Below, in pieces: positions 1 to 5,772 of a stretch of 14,996 nucleotides of DNA. Numbering within the stretch: the stretch's first letter is position 1; each line of letters opens with the position of its first letter. The notes beneath the pieces were generated by a model. The model was not told where the DNA came from, did no database searches, and saw only the letters and a list, made by a program, of their open reading frames with translations. Origin of the DNA: DATGMB01 sp035293845 (GTDB lineage Bacteria > Acidobacteriota > Terriglobia > Bryobacterales > Bryobacteraceae). Where the stretch lies: assembly GCA_035293845.1 (NCBI GenBank), contig DATGMB010000316.1, positions 1-14,996 on the forward strand, read 5' to 3'. The position numbers were made by a program, and so were the translations under genes.

Positions 1-1373
1 GCGGGGCCGGCCTCCTCGGGCGCGTATCGTTTCAGGTAATCGATCACGAGGCGCTCGGCCGCGGGCGAGGGCGCGATATCGATGCCGGCGAAGCTCACCG
101 TCGCGTGCGGCCCCGGCGCCGCGTTCCAGGCGCGCATCTGCCGCACCAGGTCGAGCATCTGTGGAATCTCCCAAGGCCAGGCATTCAGGCTCTCGATCGC
201 CGCCTGCGGATCGCCCCGCCCGGTGCGGATGTACTCATCCATCGCGCGCGCTTCGGCCCAATTGGCCTCGATCGCAACTACCGTGAAGCCCTCGCCGCGG
301 ATCAGCCGCTCAATGATGCGGCGGTTGAGCTCGGCGAATTCGCGCGTGCCGTAGGTTGCCTCGCCCAGCGCCACGATCCGCGCCGGCCCGGCTGCCGCGG
401 CGAGCGCGTCCATCCCCTCGGGCAGCGGCACTGCCTGCTGGCGCAATTCGGCAACGACCGCCTGCGCCGCCTGTGGGCCGGTCGCGGAGGGCTGGACTTC
501 CGCTTCGATCAGGACCGATTGCTTCAGCTTCCAGCCTTGCGCTGTGCGCGCCCAGGTGTCGCGGCTGGCCGAATCCACGGTTTGGGAAAAGGCGGGCGAG
601 GCGACGCTGGTCTCGTTCCGCACCCACACCACGGCTTGTTCGGCGCTGCCGCGCACGGCGGTGACCGCCGATCGCGAACGGTACTGTGCACCCCGCCGCA
701 TCTGCTCGCGCACCTGCTCGACGAGCGAGGCGAGCGGCTCGCTCCTATCCGGCATACGCACCTGAGCGCCGGGGAGCGCGAACTTCGCGATCTCGTCCGC
801 GTTGCCGGCGGCGTACGCGCGATCGATGCGGGCGTAGACGGCCTCCAGCGCCTGGCGCAGGGCGGGTTCGGACGGGGCCACGCGGTCGAGCGCCTCCTCG
901 TCCACCCACGCGCGCGCCCGGCCGGAGAGCAGCAGCCCGAACTCGATGGACTCGGCATCGGCGGGGACATCACCTTCGATTTCGGCCATGGACCATTCGC
1001 GCGCCACGATGGGGCGGTCGCCCATATCATCGTAAAAGCCCGGCTCGCCCCCGCGCCGGTTGACGCGCATCCATAGTCGCGCCCGGCCGTCCGGGCCGGC
1101 ATCTTCCAGGCGCACCGCGGCGCGCAGCCGGACCGCTTGCCCGCGGTACGGGGCCGCATCCACCTTACGCGTCAGGATGCCGGCTTTGCGCGTCTCTTGC
1201 TCCGGCGTGGCGAGCACAGCGCAGGCCGCCGACCGGCAGCCCGCATGCCGCACCTCCACCGTGTAGCCCGACGCCCGGGACTGCGGAGCGAGCGACCAGT
1301 TTGTTTGCGCGAACAACAGGGTGGGTAGAAGGACCAAAACCTTGACCCGGAAGAACGGAGGGCGCGGACGCAC
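1..1373 (-). CDS. Secreted erythromycin-esterase-family protein with N-terminal sandwich and NTF2-like domains (3' end outside window)
   Basis: 457 codons are visible and no stop is reached before the left edge. A GTG start at 1371-1373 gives a basic N-terminus followed by a short hydrophobic core ending LLFAQ (about residues 10-23), a good export signal. Residues 35-165 look like the beta-sandwich domain that often precedes hydrolase domains in acidobacterial proteins (motifs AAPYRGQAVRLRA, LWMRV, FGLLLSGRARAWVD). Residues 168-292 resemble an NTF2/SnoaL-like fold (ALEAVYARIDRAYAAGNADE ... WKLKQS). From residue 305 the erythromycin esterase family begins: VALGEATYGTREFAELN (334-350), then GFTVVAIEANWAEARAMDEY (362-381) and FAGIDI (428-433). 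Members hydrolyse macrolide lactones or unknown esters. The family's usual catalytic His in GEATHG is Tyr here (residue 341, codon TAC). The reading frame stays open upstream of the GTG, so the start rests on the signal peptide. Substrate is unknown; resistance should not be assumed. Confidence 0.85.
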   Translation of the reverse strand, partial: MRPRPPFFRVKVLVLLPTLLFAQTNWSLAPQSRASGYTVEVRHAGCRSAACAVLATPEQETRKAGILTRKVDAAPYRGQAVRLRAAVRLEDAGPDGRARLWMRVNRRGGEPGFYDDMGDRPIVAREWSMAEIEGDVPADAESIEFGLLLSGRARAWVDEEALDRVAPSEPALRQALEAVYARIDRAYAAGNADEIAKFALPGAQVRMPDRSEPLASLVEQVREQMRRGAQYRSRSAVTAVRGSAEQAVVWVRNETSVASPAFSQTVDSASRDTWARTAQGWKLKQSVLIEAEVQPSATGPQAAQAVVAELRQQAVPLPEGMDALAAAAGPARIVALGEATYGTREFAELNRRIIERLIRGEGFTVVAIEANWAEARAMDEYIRTGRGDPQAAIESLNAWPWEIPQMLDLVRQMRAWNAAPGPHATVSFAGIDIAPSPAAERLVIDYLKRYAPEEAGP

Positions 1374-1382
1374 ACGGAGAAA

Positions 1383-1482
1383 CTGCCGAAACTTCTCCCG
1401 TGTACGGCATGCAGAGGTTCGACGCGGAGCGAGGGAATGGAGCGGGGTGGAACCCGCCCGGCGGCGAGGAATGGTTGCCGAA
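1383..1482. repeat. Degenerate copy of the 3' end of the downstream-facing 499-aa gene (direct repeat copy 1)
   Basis: About 100 bp here align by eye with 1632-1735, the last part of the 499-residue coiled-coil protein gene. Both begin CTxCCGAAxCTTCTCCC, continue with a GTGxACGGCAT block, and end with GGCGGCGAGGAATGGxTGCCGAA. Read on the minus strand both encode FG(N/S)HSSPPGG followed by a similar Pro/Arg-rich tail, but this copy is not joined to a coding sequence. It is a fragmentary duplication or two copies of a dispersed element. Confidence 0.65.
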
Positions 1483-1547
1483 GACAACGAGGGCGCCGGG
1501 ACCCGCCCGGCGGTGAGGAATAGCTGCCGAACACACGAAGGGCACTG
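1449..1547. repeat. Two imperfect tandem units, period 49 bp
   Basis: Units start at 1449 and 1498. Each carries ACCCGCCCGGCGG, GAGGAAT and TGCCGAA in register, followed by a diverged GA-rich spacer. The 23-bp core lies at 1460-1482 and 1509-1531, and a third core is at 1713-1735 inside the 499-residue protein gene. Confidence 0.65.
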
Positions 1548-1570
1548 AGGCAAGCGGAAAAACCTAAAGA

Positions 1571-1613
1571 ATTTCTCCGCGTAATCTCTGTGTCCTCTGC
1601 GCCTCTGCGGTGA
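1571..1613. repeat. Low-complexity dispersed repeat (TCTCTGTGTCCTCTGCGCC type)
   Basis: The stretch reads as near-repeats of the words CTCTGTG, CCTCTGCG and CCTCTGCGG, ending in GTGA. From general experience this word pattern recurs in intergenic DNA of many unrelated bacteria, including Acidobacteria, Planctomycetes and cyanobacteria. It lies just downstream of the stop codon of the 499-residue protein gene. No function is known to me. Confidence 0.55.
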
Positions 1614-1624
1614 GAACAATCCCG

Positions 1625-3124
1625 CTACCTTCTACCGAACCTTCTCCCCGTGGACGGCATCCGGAAGCTGGGCGCGGGCCGTGGGCGCGGGGCGGAGCGG
1701 AAGCCGCCGCCAGGCGGCGAGGAATGGCTGCCGAAGCGCTTGGGCGCGGATTCGCCGCCCGGTGTCGCGAACGGCGTGCTGCGGAAGCTGCCGCTCTTGC
1801 TGGCGAACGGCGAATTGCGGAAGCCGCCGCTTCTGGCGTAGCTGCTGCCGGAGTAGCGGTCGTAAGTCGACGAGCCCTGTGTGCCCCATTTGGGCGCGGA
1901 GCTGCTTTCGTCCCGTCCGTAATACGTCTGGCCGCGCGAGCGGTAGTCGCGGTACTGCTCGTAGTCGTAGCGCGGCAGCGGCTCGTAACGATGGTTGAAC
2001 AGCAGATCGCGCATCAGCGCGTACTGCCCGTAGAAGACCCAGAAATCCCGTCCGTCGCGGTGCTCCCAGTAGCCGTACTGATTGCGCTCCTGTCCCGGCG
2101 GCGCCATGTAGGCGAAGCCCGGCGGCTGCGGCACGCGCTCGGCCTCGGTGTCGTACTTGCCGGCCGGCTTGTGCTCGATCGACATGCCGAGGTCATTCTT
2201 CAGCGCGTCATAGCGGGCCTCGGACACCTCGACCCAGTCCTCACGCGACGTGGTCGCGCCGCCGACCGGCGTGGACACCGTGCGGATCTCCTCCCGGTAG
2301 GTGTGGCCGTGCTTCTCCATATCGACCAGCACCTTGTCCCAGGCGGTGTTCAACTGCGCGATCAGCCCCTCGATTTCCGTGCGCTTCTGCGGCAGCAGGG
2401 CGGAATCGGTATGGATGCGGTCCGCGGCGGTGACGAGCGACGCCGTCTCGGCCGCGGGCAGGTGGCCGGCGGCGGCCAGCTCGCGCGCCTTCGCCGTGGA
2501 TTGCCAGAGCGATTCATCCTGCGCCTGACGCTGCTTGATTTCGGTGTTGAACCGGGTTTCGAGATCGCCGCGCTTATCGGGCCACTGCGTCTCCGCCTTC
2601 TGCACATCGGCCGCAAGCCCGGCGGGGTCGAAGGACCGGATCATCCGGTAGTCGCGCTGCATGCGCGCGACGGTTTCGGGAAGCTGCTTCTTCAGCTCGA
2701 CCCAGTGGTCCGCGTCCTTTTGGATGGCGAGTGCCTGGTCGAGCCCGGCCATGCGGGCGGTGCGCTCCTCGCGGAGCAGCGCGGCGGCGCGGTCGCGATC
2801 CTGACGGCGGTTCTGCTTGCGCAGCGCCTCCAACTGCTGCATGTCGCGCTCGGCCGTCTGGAGGCTGCTCGCGGCGGCGTTGAGCTCGACCGGCCACTTC
2901 TGGCTGGCCGGGATGCCCTGGAAAAGCTCGGCCTCGGAAGCAAGATCGCGGCTGACTTCCTGCTGCGCGCCCTTCACCTGGCGCTCGCTGCCGGCGAGCG
3001 CCGTGCGCTCGCTATCGATCTGGTGGCGCAGATCGCGCGGCAGGGCATCGAGGCCGAGGAACGGCACCACAACCAGCGCGGTCCCCAGGATAGCGGCGGC
3101 GACTTTTAAACCTTCCCGGCTCAT
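1625..3124 (-). CDS. Membrane-anchored coiled-coil protein with Gly/Ser/Arg-rich tail, function unknown
   Basis: The 499-residue product has a single N-terminal membrane segment (about residues 6-27, VAAAILGTALVVVPFLGL). A long Glu/Gln/Arg/Lys-rich, Leu-spaced region follows (about 30-280), which should form coiled coil. An aromatic Tyr/Arg-rich stretch comes next (about 335-410: PGFAYMAPPGQERNQYGYWE, FWVFYGQYALMRDLLFNHRY). The tail is low-complexity and Gly/Ser/Pro/Arg-rich (about 415-499, with FGSHSSPPGGGFRS). I recognise no family. The tail is loosely like that of YgiB/YjfM (DUF1190) proteins, which is only a resemblance. It starts 3 nt after the stop of the DUF4178-like gene and is the last gene of the PspA operon, so a periplasm-facing or membrane-scaffold partner of the PspA system is plausible. 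The last ~100 bp of the gene belong to a repeat also present at 1383-1482. Confidence 0.8.
   Translation of the reverse strand: MSREGLKVAAAILGTALVVVPFLGLDALPRDLRHQIDSERTALAGSERQVKGAQQEVSRDLASEAELFQGIPASQKWPVELNAAASSLQTAERDMQQLEALRKQNRRQDRDRAAALLREERTARMAGLDQALAIQKDADHWVELKKQLPETVARMQRDYRMIRSFDPAGLAADVQKAETQWPDKRGDLETRFNTEIKQRQAQDESLWQSTAKARELAAAGHLPAAETASLVTAADRIHTDSALLPQKRTEIEGLIAQLNTAWDKVLVDMEKHGHTYREEIRTVSTPVGGATTSREDWVEVSEARYDALKNDLGMSIEHKPAGKYDTEAERVPQPPGFAYMAPPGQERNQYGYWEHRDGRDFWVFYGQYALMRDLLFNHRYEPLPRYDYEQYRDYRSRGQTYYGRDESSSAPKWGTQGSSTYDRYSGSSYARSGGFRNSPFASKSGSFRSTPFATPGGESAPKRFGSHSSPPGGGFRSAPRPRPAPSFRMPSTGRRFGRR
1632..1735. repeat. Direct repeat copy 2, inside the 3' end of the 499-aa gene
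   Basis: This is the counterpart of 1383-1482. It encodes the final FGSHSSPPGG-containing tail of the coiled-coil protein, so either the gene's 3' end was duplicated outward or a dispersed element supplied the tail. Confidence 0.6.
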
Positions 3125-3127
3125 GGC

Positions 3128-3772
3128 TTACGATTTCCGGTAAATCGTCACATCGGCTGCGGGAATCTGGCGGTACAGGCTGACGGAGAAGGGCTCGCCC
3201 TGCGGCTTGCGCACAGCCAGCAGTCCGCTGCCGTTCTGTTCGCGGAATTCCCAGTAGTAGAAGCTCTCCTGCTGCGGATAGCCGCCGGCCTGGTCGCTGC
3301 GGCTGGCGGTAGCTTCCGTGGATTGCCGCCAGAGCCAGTCGGAGTTGTCGAAGCCGAAGGAATCGGCGGGGTTCTGCCGCTCGTCCATCTCCGCCAGGTC
3401 CTCTTCGGAAAGCCCGAGATCCTGGATGGTGAGCTTGCGCGGATCGGTGCGCAGCCAGACCTCGACATCCTCGGCGTTTTCGACGCGCATGGCGACGCGG
3501 CGCTCGCGGTACATGCCGCTCACCTCGATCCAGGTGCGCGAGCCGGCGCGGCACGATAGGTAGCGGTCGGCGGTGAAATCGAGATCGCTCATGTTATCGC
3601 CGGCGCCGGCCACCGAGATTACATCGCCCGCGCGGGCGTCGGTGGGGCGCAGATTGGCCAGGTCCGGCTGCGGATAGGAGGGGGTAGCGGGAAGCTGCGG
3701 ATGTCGTTTGAAGATGTTCATGAGAACCACCACGAAGAGGACGGCGAGAATGGCTTCGACCGTGAATGTCAT
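3128..3772 (-). CDS. DUF4178-like membrane-anchored protein, third gene of the PspA operon
   Basis: From ATG at 3770-3772 the product is 214 residues. A TTG at 3779-3781 in the same frame would add three residues. Neither start has a clear ribosome binding site; the sequence just upstream is the perfect hairpin at 3782-3804, so translation may depend on ribosomes leaving pspA. Residues 5-21 form one transmembrane segment (VEAILAVLFVVVLMNIF). The soluble domain begins AGDVISVAGAGDNMSDLDF (48-66), followed by a WIEVSGMYRERRVAMRVE strand pattern (81-98), FYYWEF (171-176) and a final LYRQIPAADVTIY (199-211). This order matches DUF4178 domains as I know them, which commonly sit beside pspA. YjfK/DUF2491, which holds the same operon position in Escherichia coli, is the alternative. 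The biochemical role is unknown. Confidence 0.75.
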   Translation of the reverse strand: MTFTVEAILAVLFVVVLMNIFKRHPQLPATPSYPQPDLANLRPTDARAGDVISVAGAGDNMSDLDFTADRYLSCRAGSRTWIEVSGMYRERRVAMRVENAEDVEVWLRTDPRKLTIQDLGLSEEDLAEMDERQNPADSFGFDNSDWLWRQSTEATASRSDQAGGYPQQESFYYWEFREQNGSGLLAVRKPQGEPFSVSLYRQIPAADVTIYRKS

Positions 3773-3781
3773 CTTAAGCAA

Positions 3782-3804
3782 AGGGCAGGCGAGACGCCTG
3801 CCCT
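3782..3804. repeat. Perfect 10-bp-arm hairpin between pspA and the DUF4178-like gene (dispersed palindrome type)
   Basis: Arm AGGGCAGGCG (3782-3791), loop AGA, arm CGCCTGCCCT (3795-3804): all ten pairs match. On the minus-strand transcript it forms a strong GC stem four nucleotides after the pspA stop, followed by TTTGCTT, too few U residues for a convincing terminator. Read on the plus strand it encodes AGETPALP, a peptide I know from many spurious ORF translations, which marks it as a dispersed intergenic palindrome. It could act as a partial terminator, processing site or 3' stabiliser that lowers expression of the two downstream genes relative to pspA. Confidence 0.75.
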
Positions 3805-3807
3805 ACC

Positions 3808-4581
3808 TCATGCGTTCGCCTTTTCGCCGGACTTCTCCACGGTGATGGTGGCGGAGGGCGCCGGCAGTTCCTTGGGCATGTCGGGCGGCGGCACCTTGCG
3901 GCGCTCGGCTTTCAGCGCCTCGAGCTCCGCATCCACGCTGTGGCCGCCGAGCTGAGCGAACTGCGCCTCCAGGTCGTCATCCTTGCCGACCGCGCCGAGC
4001 TGATCGAACGCCTTGGCCGTAGCCTCTTCCTTGGCGACCGATTCTTCGAACCGGTTGAGCGCGGCGAAGGCGTTATCGGCATTGCCCACGCCGGACATGG
4101 CTTCCGCCACCTTGCGCTGCGCCAGGGCCGCGTTCTTGCGCGCCACCAGCGTGCCGGCCGTGCGCTCGCCCTCTTCAATCTTGCGCTTCAGTTCGAGCAC
4201 CTGCTGCTTCAGCTTGTCGCTGGCCTGCTGCGCCTGCGCCACGGACGTCTGCAGCGCCGCGACCTGCTTATCGGCCTCCGCCTTTTTCGCCAGGGCCTTG
4301 CGGGCGAGGTCTTCGTTGTTGGCGTCCAGCGCCATATTGGCGCGGTCCTTCCACTCCTGCGACTGCCGCACGTACTTCTGGTACTCGGCATCCAGGCGGT
4401 TGTAGTTGCTCATCGCCACGGCCGAAGCCTGAACGACCTTGTTCAGTTCGCTTTTCATGTCGGCCACGGTCTGTTTCACCGTGGCTTCGAAGGTGGCGTC
4501 CTCCAGTACATCGACGCCGGCGTTCGCCTGCCCGCGGGCCACGCGGCCGACGCGGGCGAAAATGTCGGATAAAAATGCCAT
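3808..4581 (-). CDS. pspA: PspA/IM30 family protein (YjfJ-like)
   Basis: The 257-residue, almost wholly helical protein matches the PspA/IM30/Vipp1 (ESCRT-III-like) family. The N-terminus MAFLSDIFARVGRVARGQAN is the amphipathic membrane-binding helix typical of the family. VDVLEDATFEATVKQTVADM and the long Lys/Glu/Gln/Ala coiled coil (about 35-180, with EYQKYVRQSQEWKDRA and the ALAKKAEADKQV stretch) follow. The segment at about 180-235 (FDQLGAVGKDDDLEAQFAQLG) is a short acidic linker, and the Pro-rich tail past 235 is longer than in E. coli PspA. Such proteins assemble on the cytoplasmic membrane and preserve its integrity under stress. A strong ribosome binding site (GGAGGAGG, six nucleotides before the ATG) directly follows the stop of the YjfI-like gene. 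No pspF, pspB or pspC is in the window. The neighbours make it the YjfJ branch rather than the classical pspABC operon. Confidence 0.92.
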   Translation of the reverse strand: MAFLSDIFARVGRVARGQANAGVDVLEDATFEATVKQTVADMKSELNKVVQASAVAMSNYNRLDAEYQKYVRQSQEWKDRANMALDANNEDLARKALAKKAEADKQVAALQTSVAQAQQASDKLKQQVLELKRKIEEGERTAGTLVARKNAALAQRKVAEAMSGVGNADNAFAALNRFEESVAKEEATAKAFDQLGAVGKDDDLEAQFAQLGGHSVDAELEALKAERRKVPPPDMPKELPAPSATITVEKSGEKANA

Positions 4582-4596
4582 ATCGTTCCTCCTCCG

Positions 4597-5016
4597 TTAC
4601 TGTCCCAGATGCCCCAGCAGCCGCCGCGCCGTCATAACGTCCACCAGCAGGAAATGGACGCAGGAAAGGATATCGTCCTCGTCTTCCGGGCCCATATCCT
4701 GCAGCTTGCAGAAATTATTGAGCGTCACCGCGACTTTGCCGTCGCCGGCATTATAGAGCTGGAAGTGGGAGGTCGAGATGCCGTTGGCGGCATCGAGCAT
4801 CTGCCGCATAATGGCGGGGGTAATCGCCGATTCGGGGACGACGGTGCAGGTGAGGGAAAAGAAGCAGATATCCCCTTCCAGCACCGCCTGCAGCGCGACC
4901 CCGCTATCCACCTCACGAATTTTCAGCGTATTGGACGCCGCTTCGGAGACTTCGTATCCCCGCTCCGCGAGCAGCGCGTGAATTTGCCCCAGATAGGAGC
5001 TCGTAGTGGCTGTCAT
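4597..5016 (-). CDS. YjfI-like DUF2170 family protein, first gene of PspA operon
   Basis: The 139-residue soluble protein has no signal peptide or membrane segment. Its length, the N-terminal LLAERGYEVSEAASNTLKIRE, the central FSLTCTVVPESAITPAIMRQ and the LSTSHFQLY-like segment (GISTSHFQLY) fit DUF2170 (E. coli YjfI), which is regularly encoded just upstream of a PspA paralogue. The acidic C-terminal part (DMGPEDEDDILSCVHFLLVD) is also typical. Function is unknown; it is presumed to modulate the PspA partner. ATG at 5014-5016 has an AAAGGAGAG ribosome binding site, rather far away (about 13 nt). The frame meets a stop a few codons upstream, so the start is secure. The gap to pspA is 15 nt. 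Confidence 0.82.
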   Translation of the reverse strand: MTATTSSYLGQIHALLAERGYEVSEAASNTLKIREVDSGVALQAVLEGDICFFSLTCTVVPESAITPAIMRQMLDAANGISTSHFQLYNAGDGKVAVTLNNFCKLQDMGPEDEDDILSCVHFLLVDVMTARRLLGHLGQ

Positions 5017-5091
5017 AGTTGGGAAAACTCTCCTTTGGGTTTACGAGGAACGGCGCGCCGGAGTTCCGTGGGTTTTCCGGGCGGAAATACC

Positions 5092-5097
5092 ATTGTA
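5092..5097 (-). promoter_or_regulatory. Possible -10 element for the PspA operon
   Basis: The minus strand reads TACAAT about 75 nt upstream of the YjfI-like start. I see no good -35 hexamer at the right distance and no sigma-54 type GG/GC pair, so this is a weak call in the only space (5017-5149) where the operon promoter should lie. Confidence 0.25.
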
Positions 5098-5149
5098 TCG
5101 TGGGCTGGTGCGCCTGGCTCCAGTTTTCGAGTAGCAGGGGCGCGCCGGT

Positions 5150-5476
5150 CTACGGTAGCGGATCTTTGGCCGAAGGTGGATCCACCATCCGGCCGCGAAT
5201 TCCGGCGGCTTCCGCCGCAGCCAGCAGGCGCTCCGTCCCTGGGATTACTGACCAGACCCCATCATGTAGATCTTTCCCGAAACTGGCGCCGCAGTCTTCC
5301 AACGGATTCCAAATCCAGCTCGCGCGTCTCGCGATGCAGGATACAAGACATTTCCGCTATGCAGACCGCCGAAGAGTACAGACCGGTGGCGCGTTGGGCA
5401 GAGCGCGAACCGCCTCTCCATCGGGTTCATGCAGATAACACTTCGCGATGCAGGCGGTATCGAAGTGGAGGATCAA
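5150..5476 (-). pseudogene. VapC-type PIN-domain toxin remnant, frameshifted and internally deleted
   Basis: Starting at TTG 5474-5476 (overlapping the antitoxin stop as TTGA), the minus strand encodes MILHFDTACIAKCYLHEPDG then EAVRAL, the N-terminus of a VapC PIN domain with the first acidic residue (FDT). That frame stops at 5357. The next part of the fold continues in another frame (LYSSAVCIAEMSCILHRETR then ELDLESVGRLRRQF). After a second shift a third frame gives DLHDGVWSVIPGTERLLAAA then EAAGIRGRMVDPP, ending at 5150. The stretch that should hold the conserved DALHLA-type acidic motif between GVWSVIP and ERLLAAA is absent. Two shifts plus this deletion mean that no active ribonuclease can be made. 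Confidence 0.75.
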
Positions 5477-5670
5477 GAGCGGTCTTCTTCGAGGATTCGC
5501 CCGCTGTCCATGGTTACCGGCAGACTGCGGATGAACTCTTCGCGATCCGGCAAACGCCGGGTGGGGCGGTGCGCAGGCAAGGGACGAATCCCGGCTACGG
5601 GCGGGCCGTTCTTCTCGATCACGAAAGTCTCTCCCTGTGCGGCCTGGGCCACAATTTGGCTGGTCTTCAT
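5473..5670 (-). CDS. Phd/VapB-family antitoxin, possibly lacking its original start
   Basis: The 65-residue ORF contains the family signature QAAQGETFVIEKNGPPVAGI (residues 10-29), in which GE..VI..NG.PVA forms the fold core, and a C-terminal toxin-neutralising tail. The in-frame codons just before the ATG read KASVRDLH, which looks like the normal first strand and helix of such antitoxins. No ATG, GTG or TTG exists between the upstream stop (5710-5712) and the ATG at 5668-5670. An ACG codon at 5704-5706 sits where a start would be expected. The true product is therefore either shortened at its N-terminus or started at a rare codon. It overlaps the toxin remnant by 3 nt (TTGA overlap). Confidence 0.7.
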   Translation of the reverse strand: MKTSQIVAQAAQGETFVIEKNGPPVAGIRPLPAHRPTRRLPDREEFIRSLPVTMDSGRILEEDRS

Positions 5671-5706
5671 GTGCAGATCGCGGACGGAAGCCTTGTGTGC
5701 CCTCGT

Positions 5707-5724
5707 GTGTCACATTTGTGACAC
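5707..5724. promoter_or_regulatory. Perfect palindrome, candidate antitoxin operator
   Basis: GTGTCACA-TT-TGTGACAC: two 8-bp arms and a 2-bp centre, placed immediately upstream of the antitoxin frame. Phd/VapB antitoxins commonly repress their own promoter by binding such sites. Its arms are in the opposite order to a CRP site (TCACA..TGTGA), so CRP is not suggested. Confidence 0.6.
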
Positions 5725-5772
5725 GTGGGCAATCCATGCCAGCAACCTGCGCAGGCTCAGGGTCTGCGCTTC

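Noticed and set aside
105..1076. 323-codon plus-strand open frame
   Set aside because: It is the exact antisense frame of the esterase-family gene, whose minus-strand product shows recognisable motifs; the plus product shows none.
1610..3109. 499-codon plus-strand open frame opposite the coiled-coil protein gene
   Set aside because: Composition is Arg/Ala/Leu-rich without a family match, as expected for the antisense of a GC-rich gene. The minus product has a membrane anchor, coiled coil and correct operon spacing.
5707..5724. CRP/FNR-type site
   Set aside because: The half-sites are in the reverse order (TCACA before TGTGA) with a 2-bp centre, unlike TGTGA-N6-TCACA.
5746..5755. Ten-base palindrome CCTGCGCAGG downstream of the isomerase gene
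   Set aside because: It has no loop and no T-run, and a word of this length and GC content is expected by chance.
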